This document shows positions 37,301-49,596 of a stretch of DNA of 64,000 bases, piece by piece (position 1 is the stretch's first letter; each line of letters opens with the position of its first letter). Source of the stretch: Apostichopus japonicus (Eukaryota > Echinodermata > Holothuroidea > Aspidochirotida > Stichopodidae); contig NC_092576.1 of assembly GCF_037975245.1 (NCBI RefSeq), forward strand, positions 5,690,001-5,754,000. Reading direction: 5' to 3'. Under the pieces are notes generated by a model. It ran no database searches. It worked only from the letters and a program-made list of their open reading frames with translations, and was not told where the DNA came from. The translations under genes were made by a program, and so were the position numbers.

Positions 37301-40300
37301 GGTTTCGTTTAAAAAACACCCATCAAGTTTTTACTGAGGTCAACTTGCATACATAATAAGGGACGTAAGGTGTACTAATCATTTTTTTATTTGTTTATTC
37401 ACACAGAGTACAACACTCGGTCCTCTGAACGAGAATTTATATTATATGCTTGTAAGTATACATAACTTAGTAAAATGTATTTCAATCCAGTGCAACAAAG
37501 AATGTGAACAGCTGAAGTCAACAACACTTTATTCCATTCGCAATTACATTTTACTTCTGGGTAGGGTAGGTGAAGGTGGTCACGGCTTTTCAGAAGATAT
37601 ATTAGACAGAACAGCAATGACCTGGATGTATCAGGATAATGTTAAGAAGTATAATTAATTGCCTAGTCTTTCGTATTTATAAATGAAACGGCTTAAAATG
37701 TGTGTAGATTTATTTAACAGTATTACATAAATATCTTATCATTAGGCAAAATCTACCAAAGTAATCATTAGTTTAATGTTAGGATTACCTTGTACCAAGA
37801 AGATCAGTGTATGACAATGAATATTCATATAGACAGGTCATGTTGCTTTGTAGATGCGGGAATGTATCAGTGGAAGGACGAATTAAGGATTCATTTTTTG
37901 TACAAACGTTACATTTCCACTTCCGGTCGTTGTATGTACGTCATAGTAGCTGGTATGCTTGCCTACAAGCTATGCTAACTGTAGACTAAGTTAGAAATGA
38001 ACAGAGGAATGGATATTTAAGAAACAGGACAATGTTTGCATTTTAAAACAAAGAGCGATTAATTCCCATGATATTAATTGTATAACCATTGTGCAATTAA
38101 GCAGTAATTGGTGAATCATTTTATGTTAAATTTGTATATTTAACTTAGTGACAATATTAAACTGTCGGCTGTTTCACATCTTGTTTTGGGAAAAGTTTGA
38201 GGAATGTTTTGTTTTTTTGCCATGCTGTAATAACTCTCCGCATTACCATGATTCCTAGCTTATAGACATCTTCTCTACAATCAAAGCTAAAATGGCGGTT
38301 GGAGGTTTATTAAGAATGATTTATTACCTCTTGCAGAATTAATTATTAGTAGTACGCCACTTACAAACCCAACGTATAGAGTACCCTTATAAACACATAT
38401 CGTCCAAGTTCTGTATTAAACTTTTATGTAATGGTCGTTGGCAAACAGATACTCTGCATACTGTGCTATTAGCTTCTTCTTAAGAAACAAAATGTAATAA
38501 AGTAAATAAATACACAGAATAAGGTAATTTCCAATTTCAGGAGAAAATATTTCATTCACGTTTCTTTCCGTGTTAATTTTGCATGTTTTGTTTATGTGGG
38601 TGATAATACTGAACTTCATGTCTTACACTTGTATTACAGAAAGAGAAGGCAAATGAAGAAGTGGTAAGAAAACTGGTAAATTCATTATCCTATTATAAGT
38701 GTAAATTATGCCTGTAATTTTCATCAGATGAATTTATCAAATTATTCTACGAGCAGACAAGGATTCTATAGATATTGTGGTAAATTTGGTAAAATATTAA
38801 ATAAAACATTATACTTACGAGTAAAATGTAATGATTTGCATGTGTTTATACAATTATGTGACCCATAATATTTGGGTGGGACAAAATATGGGTTTTTAAT
38901 GTATTAATGAATACACGATTTCTGCACTCCCGCTTTATCTTTCCCTATAATCTTATTAGGTTAGGACAACTCTTTAAATTCATGACCCCAAAGACGGCAG
39001 GGCCTGGTGGGGTGGTTTGGTCGTGGGCTTAATTCTCCACCCGACTTTTTGGCCTGTACTGAAACCTGTATTTGACAAAACAAAACAAAGAGCGAAAAGT
39101 CTCTGCATAAACTAAAAGCAACTGAAGTCGAAGTTTTTAGATTAAATGACGTCACTTTGAGGAAATGGTTGAAAGTTTGAGGTATAGTAGTCGGAATTTG
39201 CAAGGAAAAAATTCTAAAGTTAGAGAATAGGAATATAGAATAAGGAAAAAAAAATAGAATTTTTGCTATGAACACTTTCGAAATATTTTCTTATTCTATG
39301 GAAATAATGAAGCAAAGAGGTAACAAAGGTCGAAACGATAGACATTTTGAGATAAGAAACATAAATTTAGGTGTTACAACTTCGAAAAGAAAGTGGAACT
39401 GATATAAACAAAAGCGAGGTTTAGTTGGTGAAGCAGTCAAAATTTCGAGATAAAATGTTGAAGTTTACCATCTGCAGTGGCCCAACGAAGCATAAAAAGT
39501 AAAATTCGTCTAGCAAAGATACCCAAAGTGACCACCGGTTGTTATTTTCCCCTCCCATCCCACTCCCCATCCTTTTGGTAGCTCCCTAAGTACCTCACTG
39601 ACTGTTGCTGTTGAGTTTGCCTTATACGTCACAGAGGACAATGTTCGATAAATCTTAGTAAAAGTCCCCCATTGTAAAATGGGATCCCCCGTTCTTGGAC
39701 TGCCGTGTAAGAGGAAGTAAATATGTTATGCATTTTAACTGGTTATTGGCTATGTGTCACATGCACATCATCTGTTCTAATTGCAAAAGAAATTAATGTG
39801 TTACCACAAGGGACTCTAACAATAGACATTAATAAAATATAGACGTACACACGAAGGGAGAAGAAGCCGACTGGGAGACCAAGGGTATAACATGATTGGG
39901 GATGCCCTCATTGCCCTACCAAACCTCATGTCCTCCCCGCACCTTGGTTCTGCCACTACGGTCATGACTTAACTGTATTCGCAACAAGATAGTGTGGTTG
40001 CCATGGTGAATTTTTTGTGATAACATGGTAGCACGTAGTTAATGAAGTTAATGAAGCAACAAATAAAAAATCTTTAAGCTAAATGATTTTGGAATTCACT
40101 ATATAGGTGTACTTTGAATGCAAAGTGAATTATGTAAACAACTGACAACCAATTGAATAATATATTAACTGGGATAAGATCACTATTCACAGTTTTAATG
40201 TGTTTAACCTTGTGTTTGCTACATAAAACATGGTTACTGTCTTTTCTTCTTGTTGATCATATTTTATATTTTAGTGCTGTATATGATCATATTCTTACCC

Positions 40301-41292
40301 ATTGTTGCTTTCAGACCGACCAAACGGAAGGGTAAGTCTTAATACTGCGATTTCTTATCTGAACTGATTAACCGTGTTTAAGATTCATAGGTAACAAAAT
40401 AATATATCATGTGTTGTAAAAAACTACTACAGTACTAATGTAATCATTTGTGTACAATCAATAAGCTACTGTACTAATGCCGTCATATGTGTACTAATGT
40501 CGTCATTTGGGTACACTCATTAAGCTACAGTATTAAAGTTGTCATTTGTGTACAATCTGTAAGTTATACAGTACAATGGTGTCTTTTGTGTACATTCACT
40601 TAGCTAAAGTACCAATGTTATCATTTGTGCACAATCAATAAGCTACAGTAATAATGTCGTCATATGTGCACAATGCATAAGCTACGTTACAAATGTCGTT
40701 ATTTCTGCACAATCAATAAGCTACAGTACTCATGTCTTACTATGTGTACAATCACTAAGCTACAGTATACAAATGTCTTACTTTGTGTACAAACCCTAGG
40801 GTACAGTACTAATGTAGTCACATGTACAATAAGTATACTGCACTATACACGTCGTCCATTGCCATCCTTAACGCACACTCACTAAGCTAATGTACAATGT
40901 ATAGAGTTATTGCTAATCACTGAGAAACAATGTTTTAATGAATATGGAAACATGCACCTATTTTTGGTCCAGTACGAAATGTCGTCATTTGTATATAATC
41001 ACTAAGCTGCACGACACATGTCGTCCATTGCCGTCCTTAACGCACACTCATTAAGCTAATGTACAATGTGTATAGTTATTACTAATAACAGAGATAGTAT
41101 ACAATATTTTAATGAGTATGGAAACATGCACCTATTCTGCTTGTATTTATTCATATATTTTTATAATTTCAATTAATTAGAGCAAAGCTTCTGGAAGACG
41201 CGGATCATAAACAGTCGCAGGACCGTCTTAACGCATGGTTCCACTGGGCCCTGGCCCAGGGCCCCGTGATGTCAGAGCCCCCGCAATCGTAG
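28268..41292 (+). CDS. gene B: three-Ig-domain transmembrane receptor with MITE-derived C-terminus
   Basis: Coding exons: 28268-28322, 28847-29176, 30878-31513, 31896-31991, 33421-33576, 33800-33891, 35068-35279, 35674-35741, 37129-37196, 37407-37451, 38640-38663, 40315-40331, 41181-41292. They total 1911 nt (636 codons plus TAG), open and phase-consistent. The architecture matches gene A: signal peptide, Ig1, Ig2-3, membrane span, Q-tract, LRR-like tail. Two differences matter. The 15-nt exon 11 of gene A is lost, as both its acceptor and donor are mutated near 38190. The last exon runs into a hAT-type MITE after K-Q-S, so the protein ends in about 21 transposon-encoded residues (Q-D-R-L-N-A-W..P-P-Q-S). 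Exons 1-4 are almost identical to gene C, while the tail exons are B-specific. Probably expressed and functional, but this cannot be shown from sequence alone. Confidence 0.76.
28847..29176 (+). CDS. gene B exon 2, Ig-like domain 1
   Basis: The 330-nt phase 1-1 exon has V-I-S-C-N as B strand, A-G-W-F-N as core Trp, and G-S-L-I-I-N-K-V as E strand. The F strand reads V-Y-R-V, without the canonical Cys, as in gene A. An N-terminal Cys lies in D-E-C-Q-S-P. Sequons N-S-T, N-V-T and N-G-S are present. It differs from gene C in one silent base that I could find (aca/acg in the second codon). Confidence 0.75.
30878..31513 (+). CDS. gene B exon 3, Ig domains 2 and 3
   Basis: The 636-nt exon encodes two Ig modules with canonical C-W-C patterns (S-L-S-C, L-S-W, F-V-C; then V-M-N-C, F-V-W, Y-T-C). 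The open frame continues upstream of the exon, but the 'tttgcag' acceptor at 30871-30877 and alignment with A and C fix the true start. It differs from gene C by three residues: N/D in N-V-S, L/V in L-E-S-G, and M/V in K-K-M-G-Q. Confidence 0.82.
31896..31991 (+). CDS. gene B exon 4, transmembrane segment
   Basis: E-E-E-R-Q-T-G-W, a hydrophobic stretch ending I-I-I-G-V-V-L, then Y-R-C-K. Phase 1-1, 96 nt. The juxtamembrane Cys (Trp in gene A) could be palmitoylated; that is inference. Confidence 0.78.
33421..33576 (+). CDS. gene B exon 5, glutamine-rich tail
   Basis: The 52-residue exon is homologous to gene A exon 5, with a shorter Q-run (about eight) and T-E-E-E-L-K at the end. It uses the same 'actacag' acceptor. 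Confidence 0.68.
33800..37196 (+). CDS. gene B exons 6-9, LRR-like tail
   Basis: Exons 33800-33891, 35068-35279, 35674-35741, 37129-37196 keep the length and phase of gene A. Exon 6 has several residue changes relative to A and C (G-W-C-K-T, K-C-Q-T, D-T-H-D-V), while A and C differ there by one residue. The strand-like spacing I-x-x-I-x-L, L-x-x-L-x-F, I-x-x-I-x-L is conserved. Confidence 0.65.
37407..41292 (+). CDS. gene B exons 10-14 (exon 11 lost)
   Basis: Exons 37407-37451 (contains a Y-Y-M-L, YxxL-type, absent in gene A), 38640-38663, 40315-40331 and 41181-41292. The last exon starts G-A-K-L-L-E-D-A-D-H-K-Q-S and then reads across the MITE border at 41218 to a TAG at 41290-41292. Confidence 0.6.
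40430..40900. repeat. ~39-bp minisatellite in gene B intron before the last exon
   Basis: Imperfect units like those in gene A ('aagctacagtactaatgtcg', 'tcatttgtgcacaatcaat'). The period is 13 codons, which is why one strand stays open, but codon content drifts and the array sits between two conserved exons. Confidence 0.78.
40845..41160. repeat. local ~170-bp tandem duplication before gene B last exon
   Basis: The segment from 'cgtcgtccattgcc.tcctta' through 'gtatggaaacatgcacctat' occurs at about 40850 and again at about 41025, offset near 170 bp. Gene A has one copy of the 'tatggaaacatgcacctatt' segment (19870-19890). Confidence 0.65.
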
Positions 41293-41619
41293 TAACCCCA
41301 TGTCTTAATCTGGGAGGAAAACTTATTGAATAGGCCATTATGCCTGATTGAATTCGATACTTGACAACTTGTGACGAGAGTTGGTGAAACACTGAAGAGT
41401 TTGACATTAAATATTCGAATCTGAGTATCACGTATGTTATTCAGCTAAAGTTTTATGCTTTATGCGCGACATAGGGAGGGGTGGTAAATGCAGGCATGTC
41501 TATGCTTGAGCGATTGTCAAGGGTTTCAATTTTTCACGCAACTTTTTTCGAACTCACTTGATTGAGGGGCCCGCTTCATTGCCGGGCCCAGGGCCCGGTG
41601 ATCTCTGAAGACGGCCCTG
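41218..41619. mobile_element. hAT-type MITE inserted in gene B last coding exon
   Basis: The 402-bp insertion is absent from gene A. Its ends are CAGGACCGTCTT and, inverted, CAGGGCCGTCTT: 12-bp terminal inverted repeats with one mismatch. It is flanked by an 8-bp target duplication, AACAGTCG (41210-41217) and AACAATCG (41620-41627). A CAGGG-type end plus 8-bp duplication is the hAT superfamily signature. GC-rich palindromic blocks (gggccc) lie near both ends. No transposase is encoded. The left end is read in frame by gene B for about 21 codons. Confidence 0.9.
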
Positions 41620-41770
41620 AACAATCGCCATCCGATGTGAAAATTTGAAATTTGAAAGGCAGTTGGACGACGTCCGTATGATGCAACTGAATCATCCCTC
41701 GTTTTAACAGATAGGACTAAGAAAGATAAGGAACAATGCAGCTTTGCTCGTAAACACACAGGAAATCTTC

Positions 41771-41776
41771 AATAAA
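41771..41776 (+). terminator. polyadenylation signal of gene B
   Basis: AATAAA in 'atcttcaataaattc', aligned with the gene A signal. It lies 479 bases after the new stop codon, because the MITE is now partly 3' UTR. Confidence 0.5.
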
Positions 41777-42084
41777 TTCAATACCACATATTGAGTACAA
41801 GGATGCTATTGTTTTTGAGAATGTTAAAGGTCATTTGAGGTCACTGGAGCTCAAAATGTGTAATCATAATAAACGCAATATCTCAAGAGGGGAATCTCTA
41901 ACAGATCTCATACTTTGCATGTGGATGTATCACATTGAGTAGAAGGTGCCTATCATTTTCTGAGGAGGTAAAATGTTATTTTGGGTCACCAAAGGTCAAA
42001 GTTTGAAATAAAAACCTGGTTTAAGGACCTATGTGAATCTACGCGAAGGTGACGGAGTGTGTGTATAACACCTCATACGAATTG

Positions 42085-42570
42085 TCTGTGTTTCAATTTA
42101 CAATATGCAAACTACGTTTGGAACTATTTACTTAATTCTTAGCATTTTGTTTAAGATTTTTTATTACTACGTTTAGGGTTCTATTTTTTATCGTTTAGTA
42201 TTGGGTGTTTATTACTATCTGTATTATGCTTTTGCAATATTTTTTTTAATGTACTATAGTTTCTCATACTTATTTATATTTAATTACTGACTATTCTTCA
42301 ATCTTTTGTGTATTCTTTGTTAAAAACTATTTTATTATTTACAAATTTCTGAATTTGTTTTGGACTATATGTGTTTAGGACTTTCATTATTATCGTTTAG
42401 AACGAGTGTTTTTTATATTGTTGCCTAAGGCTTTTACATGTTGTGCCTTATTGTTCTATATATATCTATAATATTAAGTTTTTTGGTACTATTTGTTTTT
42501 AGAATTGACATTTGTAAAGCGCTTTGAGCAGTATTGCTGGTTATGCGCTATAAATATTACTCATATTATA
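42085..42570 (+). mobile_element. LINE 3' UTR remnant after gene B
   Basis: Aligned with the 3' UTR of the LINE after gene A, ending 'gcgctataaatatt'. The reverse-transcriptase coding part present after gene A (about 20425-20785) is deleted here; 'cacctcatacgaa' joins directly to the UTR. Confidence 0.65.
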
Positions 42571-43007
42571 TGATTACACTTGGTATGTAGATCCAACTTG
42601 ATGATTACCCGTTCAGTGGTCGAAACCTTTGTTAACACGATAACTTATAAAATACACCTCTGTTGAACTGCACTCTTGGTATGAAGATCCAACTTGTTTA
42701 GCCTTATAGTAATAACCCTATTGAGACATGTATATATAACTGTCAAATTAAAGATTTGTACTTAATAGGCAGGTTTGCATTCGTGCAAGAACCTTGCTGA
42801 GCATTCGAAATAAATGGCAAACATTTACGATACGGTGTGCAATGCTGTAAATTGCATAACGTTCTCAAACGAAACACGGCAGAAAATCACTCATCCAACC
42901 GGCTCTCTGATTTGATTCTACACGGGAAGCGAAAGGAATCTTTGCGATTATAATGGCATGTAAGAGAGTATAGCAGTTGAACTGGCAGGCCAATTGTCAT
43001 CAGATGC

Positions 43008-43255
43008 CGGACAGAAAGATACAGACGTTCGTTCTTGCCAAGGGCCATTCTTAGTCTTGCCAACGAGTTTTGTAGGAAATAGGTTTTTTTTTACTATATG
43101 CCAGTACATGGATTTTTATTGTCTTAAGAAATGTATATATTATAAATCTTATTTTTTGATGTATTTATGTCTGTTTCATGTATGTTATACTGAGATGGAG
43201 TGAACTCCAATTCCTTTTATGGCCAATAAAGATTCTTATATCTTATATCTATCTT
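43008..43255 (+). mobile_element. LINE 3' terminus, second copy
   Basis: Same reverse-transcriptase carboxy end (to TAG 43080-43082), AATAAA at 43225 and tail as at 21729-21975. Confidence 0.6.
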
Positions 43256-44046
43256 TAAAAAAAGAGAGAGCGCTGATTAAATATCATACTCGGTGGGCCT
43301 ATGATGCTGATTCCCTAAAGTGAGTACAGGTTGTACAAGAACTGGAACACAAGAAGTGGGGACGTCAGATATATTATGTAGATCACTGGTAAGGGTCAAA
43401 TGTCTTTCAGGTTAAAAGAGGTCAAGTTTGAAATCCTTGTAAAGACAATATCACAATGATTTTAACATGGATAGATGGATCTCTCTTATCTTTTGTATGA
43501 TTGTAAATATTCTTTATTTCGTAAAAAAGATGGTAAACAACGATGGCTGAATGTGTTAAAAACAAGCTTACATTTTCTTTTCTTTTTTCATATATTTTTG
43601 TTCTATCACAACATAAGTTAACATATAACATAGAAGGAGATAAGAACAAAAATTCTGAAAGGAAGCGTACTAAAAAAACTTACATGGCTTGTCGGGTAGT
43701 GACTCCCCCTGAAAAAAACATACAGAACTTTACAATTAGAAAAGAGAACAAAAAATAAGAGCTACCCCTTCCTCTCCCTTCACTCACCTACCTCCAGAAT
43801 TCCATCTCTACGGTTACAGAAGACTTAAATATTTAAAGGAACATCTAGAACCTACTAATAAGAATAACTTTGGTACATTTAATCAGGACGATTTAGGCTG
43901 GTACAAGGGTATTGGAACAAATGTGACGTTTGTCTTTGTTTTCTAGTAGCCAATACTTATTTCAATAGTGGAAGTACAGGAATTTGTTACCAAAGGGTTT
44001 CGTGTGCTAGTACTAGTAACAGTTTTATTTATCGTGCCGCTCCAAG

Positions 44047-44090
<44 letters not shown>
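44047..44090. repeat. (TA)n microsatellite, second copy
   Basis: Shorter than its counterpart at 22767-22828 and interrupted once by 'ac'. Confidence 0.88.
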
Positions 44091-44095
<5 letters not shown>

Positions 44096-44639
44096 CATAT
44101 ATTTCTTGTTTTGATTGCGACACCTTTTCTCAATTAAACCCACCTGTCCGAGGTGCATTTAGAATATGAAACACTGAATCTGCCTCGGAAGTTTTATTTC
44201 CGAAATTCATCAGCAAACACATGTTGAGACTTTATGTTAAAACATTGCAAAAACTTAGAAACAGCATGTCAACCATTGGTAAGCTATACTTTTTCTTTTT
44301 TAAAGCCAATGATTATTTTATTCTTAATTTTTATTTGGCGGGAGGGGGGGTGAATATTTTTGTCAAGGTTATCTATTTCTTCTTACATTGTAACATTTTT
44401 TGGGGGCAATTATGTATATATTTGGACGAATTCAAGAAATATTTATAAGTAGCGGAGGTGCGACTTTGCACATTTCGCAAGTGTACAATACACATACTGT
44501 TCAGTGTTACTCGGCGATACCTAACGTTATGTGGTATAGTGATCAGGTGGACTAGGCCAACCTTACACAACCGATACAGTCAACTACAGTATAGTATAAC
44601 GAGCATACGAAGACAACGTTAGAATAGGTAACCATCGTA

Positions 44640-44933
44640 TTGACCTGTGTTATACATGAACAGTGTAAATTCAGATTAGTAATACATGGCACTATGATTA
44701 TCGCCACCACCAGGACTACAGTTCACCGGTACGTGTCAGAGCACTGGAAGAATTTTAATGAAAGATTCTTGCTATATCTTGAGGCCTCCGGGGGGACAGA
44801 AAACTCAACGAAATCTCAAACGTCTATATTCCTTCATGTTATTGGTGAGGAAAGTCTTATACTAAACAATACCTTCACATTCGAAACTGCCGGTGCGGAA
44901 ACACTAAGTGATGTGGTCTTTAAGTCTTGAAAA
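44640..44933 (+). mobile_element. Ty3/gypsy-like gag remnant, second copy
   Basis: Encodes the same peptide as 23376-23666 and ends at the same TGA. Confidence 0.65.
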
Positions 44934-46896
44934 AAGGTCTCACAAGCTGAGCGCTACCTATCACTGGATAGCTGACAAGTTGGCCTTTGATGGTACTATC
45001 AATTTTCCGTATCATGACCATGCAGATTGTTTGCTACGAGAGCCATGATGTTTCGTTCACTTGTAAAAAAACCTCTTTCCTCAGTCGTAAACAATTTTTG
45101 TACGCTGCTCCTGTCAGGGCTAAATTGGTCACAAATTGCCTAAATTTTCTTGATGTTTGAACCACATGTGCTTCCATTCATGCTCTTAATATCCAAGCCA
45201 CACAAAAAAGCAGATCCTGATTGATAACATAGCAAAACAACTGTTCTTCTGCTTCTTAGTGGCACTTTTCCTAAAGGAGAACAACAGGGCGGATTTATAT
45301 ATACGCACATAGGAGTATGCACCCGCAACGCGTACTTCCATTGTCATTTCTGCGTTCCATACCAAGTATCTGTGCAACGCGTATCGTTGTTTGGATTTGG
45401 GGATTGACGTTATTAACCTGTTTAGTTTTGACATTCTGATAGAATAATGCTAACGCTTCGTTTTAGTTTGTAATGGAGATTCAATCTAGGCTTAGAACAC
45501 AAAAAGACATAGCCTACTTTACAATAGAATGTTTATTTACTTTATTTGACTCAGCATGCGGCAAGGTGTACAGTAGCTACGCTTGTATTATCATGAATTC
45601 CATAACAATACGTCATAGCCTATTCACTTTGCTTGGACAATGAAGAGGCTTATTATATATACAGCTGCAGTAACGAGGCAGTGCTCATAATACCAAGTAG
45701 AATTTGTTAAAGCAGCCAAGCCTTGAAAAGAGTGAATGACGTTTGCGTTGTACGGCATAAAGCCATATCATTTGTACGTCTTCATACATACATTGTGCAT
45801 TCGACTCTATATTAAATTTGACTTTATCCGTTTTTTTTTCTCGAAAGAGTCGGACGGGTGTAATTTTTACAACAGAGACATGTTATGGCTACCAGAGTGG
45901 TAAGAACTATACTCCTGCATTAAGAAACAACTTTGAACGTTTTTTTCGCCTCTAATGACTCAAGCAAGTGGGGCGACAAATGGAAGTTACAATGTAGTAA
46001 CGTAAGGCCTAGCCACTAATGCAGCAATACCATTGACATTTTAGGTATAAGCCTAAAAATCTTACAGCATAGCTTTTTAGTAGTACAGTACTAATACTGT
46101 AGGCTTTTTTGTATTCATATAGACTAACATTAGGGCTAATGTAATTTAGAATTTGGCCAGTGTGATATGGGTATTACATTAGGTGCTTACGTGTCAATAA
46201 GATTACTTTGTCATTTGCCCAGTTCTTAGTGCAGTGGTGTATACCAGGAAGAAAATTTCCATATGTTTGAGATATTTTCAAGACATGAATTTCATTCCTT
46301 ATGGCAATTTGCATGCTTTATGGTTTATTTGATATTCTATCATAGTTGTGGAATGTTAATAGGCTACCTGTTATGCTGTTCAGGAGGGAGCCTAATTAAA
46401 ACATTTCTAATGCTTTGTAATGTTGTATTTAACAGACCTTGATATGTTTTTTCTACTCGCTTTACTTCTATTTCAAAGTTTTTGATCATTTTATTTTGTG
46501 TTTTATTATTATTTTTACTATGTTCTATATACGTATATATGTTTGTAATTTCTGTTTTCTTCTATTGTAAATTTTGTTAGAGGGCCTCATTAGGGCCTCA
46601 TTGCATTTTTTTGTATCTCTACATGTGTTTACCCTTGAATGGTGAAACTAAAATCTGAATGTGAATACTAAATGTTCACCTCTTCAATTAGATGATGATT
46701 GAACAAGAGAATTTGCAAACATGACTGACCAAAAGAAAATATATAACATAATATAGGCTTTCTACCTTGTAAATGGATTATAGATTCAAGTCATGTTAGA
46801 AATGACTCCATTGTGTTGAAGGAATTTTATGTATGTTGGTACTGTACCTGAACAACTAATTAGCAAATTTGGAAAACTTTGAAAACGCTCTTTTAA
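44934..46896. other. non-coding 5' flank of gene C
   Basis: Near-identical to 23670-25636. No gene seen. Confidence 0.45.
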
Positions 46897-48114
46897 TCAT
46901 CCTCTGTCCTTGCGTCTTAGAATCAGTGAATACCTTTGAACATTCACAGCAGAATATGGATGGTCTTTAGCACTCTCAGAGATGGATTCAAACATTGATT
47001 TTGCACAATCCATGCATTTAATATCTTGTCTCATTCTTCGAGAGACATAACCAGCACTATAGTAGAGGCAGTTTTCTTGAATATCAGTTGCATAGTTCAT
47101 GAGCTGAAGACTCAGTGATGTTCTGTTACCTGGTAGTCTTGGTAAAGTGGTGCCATTTCTCACCGGTGGTGCTCGTCTCCTTCTAGTCTTCCGTTGAAAA
47201 ATGAATTCTTGAAGGCTATCAAACATGAAACTGTTTTCTAGAAGAACTTGTTGAAATCAATGTTTTATCAAAGCACTTTTCAATGACCAAGAAAGTTGTC
47301 GTGTTATGGATTATTGTTCCATCCACCACGTTGCCTAACTTTATTGTGACGTTGTGAAAACTTGTGCGTTAAAATATAATGAAGCTGGTTTGTCGACCTG
47401 GTTAGCAAAGTCTTGTTGATACTTTGAGTTGACATAATAGTTATGATGAATCCAACCACTGTTGTTTTCTTTCTTGTGGAATGAAGAGGGCATCCACTAA
47501 CATATTTGAGACTTTCAAGAACTTTACAGCAGCTGCTAAACCAGTCAGTCCATTCTGCCATGGAATTTTTCCTCAAAGGGGCCTTTACACATTTTTCTGA
47601 TGGTACCCTGGAGTTGAGTTTATCAAATAGTATATCAATGATTCGAATGAATTCAATAGTCCCTTGGCTACCATCAAATGATGGGATCTTCATATCTTCT
47701 CGCAGAAAGTCAATGGCATCCGCAACAGAGGAACTCGGTGTCTGTACAGCTAAGCTTACATTCATTTTGAGTCTTCTCCGTTAAATGTACTTTGCTGTGT
47801 GTATTTCTCATCAATTTAAGCTTGTGACATGCATCAAACAGTATGTACACATTTTTATTTGGGAGGGTAGGATGAGGAAAGATTGACTGCCAATCAAGGA
47901 ATGAAAGTTTAGCTCCAAGAATCTTTGCTGTGGATTGATTGGTGTAGCAGCCTTCAAATGTGAGACAATGGACGCTCCTTTTATGTTCAGTTAGAATTCC
48001 AATACATTGGTTAATCAACTGGGCTTGAGCTTGAGCTGAGAGTTTGTTAATAATGAAGTAACTCACAACATGCTGCCAGGTAGGGCAAGCCCCTACAACC
48101 TCATGCCTCTGCAA
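46897..48114 (-). pseudogene. P-element/THAP9-like transposase remnant, second copy
   Basis: Segments 48114-47710, 47765-47304 and 47226-46897 carry the same motifs and the same frameshift as the first copy. This copy keeps 13 extra bases (about 47600), giving a more family-like L-N-S-R-V-P-S stretch, so it is closer to the ancestor at that point. Both copies were broken before the block duplicated. Confidence 0.75.
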
Positions 48115-49541
48115 TTATGCCTCCACAATAAAAATTAAAAAAAAAAAAACCTTCATATGAGGGTGCAAAATGTTTGATGAATGTCTACAGTCAGTCACAG
48201 TCATTAGGATGAGAGCACAAGTAGTGGCTTGAGTGTGTTGCTTGCAAATAGACTATAGAGTTCAAAACATACCTGGCTAAGTTAAGTAGGATTTGGCCTA
48301 TCTCAAAACTCAGCTTACTGGCTAGGCGTATACTGCTTATGTCCTATTGTCAAATTGCAGTGTTAGGAAGATGGTACAAATGGAGGATGTATTTGAATAT
48401 TTGAACAATTCTAGATGTGTTAATAGACTAAAAAGTTATAGGCTGAAATTATGACCTAGGTTTCCTAATTTAGACCAAGGGCAAAGCTACGTACAAAGGC
48501 TTAAGTTAGTCTAAGCTTATTTTCCTATTACTGAATTGTTAAGTGATAAGCTCAATACATCAATACCGTCATCCAATGTTATTCTGGGATGTGGATCTAT
48601 CGTTAAGGATACAGTTTTAAGTAAAATGAATTGGTGATAAGTTTTTTATTAGGCTTTTGTCATATCGCAACTGAAAAGGCAGCCGTAGTCGGTTTAGGGG
48701 CCTAGGATAACTATATCATGGGTCCAGTATATAGCAATTAATTGCTTCGTATATCGCTTCGTAAGAATTACATTTGAAACTGCAGTCCACTGGCATATTT
48801 TTGACGATTTTGGCACCTAAATGCGGCCCACGATATCACCATTTCGAGTGATTTATGTCAACTTCATCACTTCAGTTACGTCAAAAACGTAGTGTTTGTA
48901 TTACGCGCCCGTACTTTCTTGACGTACAAGCAAAGCGCCACCAGTTGGATAAGTTGCTTCAGTACTTCATTCGTCCTACCTCTATTTCTATGGTATGCAA
49001 TATGCCATGTGCATATCTTAATGTGAAGGGTTGCCCTCTAAAATATATGCTGACAAACGTTACACTATACATGTAAACCAGAGTAGCATATCTTTCTACA
49101 GGATACAAGTAAAGTATTATAAAGCACAACATTGCCTTTAGACCTAACTTATGGACTATAAGGGTACACTCCCCTACCCCAAAAGTCGAAGGATCCCCAA
49201 CCCCACCATCATCTCTGAGTCTTCTGCGTGTCCCTGTTCTATACATATGCATGTCCTTCAGTATATCTTTTTGAGGTGTATGTCCACATGTAGCGTCACA
49301 TTGCAAGTATAACACATATGGTTTTGGTTTATCATTAATTTTAGTCATAAATCAGACAGTAATCTAACCCGTATGTCATAGATTAGAAACCGTCCTATAT
49401 TTATTCAACAGCAATCCGTGTCCACAGGTCGATGGAGAGAACCATTCTGAATACCAGGCCTGATTTCCATTATTTCGTGATGTCCCACGATCAATTTATG
49501 TCAGGAGTTCAATTAAGTGTCAGTTTTGGTTTCCTTTTCAG
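48115..49541. other. non-coding flank before gene C
   Basis: Near-identical to 26843-28267, including the pyrimidine tract and cag before the ATG at 49542. Confidence 0.4.
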
Positions 49542-49596
49542 ATGTCTACCACAAACCTTTTTGTGATCCCTGCTATCCTTGGGTGTCTATTAAGTG
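49542..49596 (+). CDS. gene C exon 1, signal peptide
   Basis: Identical in sequence to gene B exon 1, with the same cag-ATG junction and gtaagatcc donor. Confidence 0.72.

Noticed and set aside
40664-40885. 73-codon frame with a 13-residue repeat
   Set aside because: It is the 39-bp minisatellite in an intron; the repeat is not conserved as protein in gene A.
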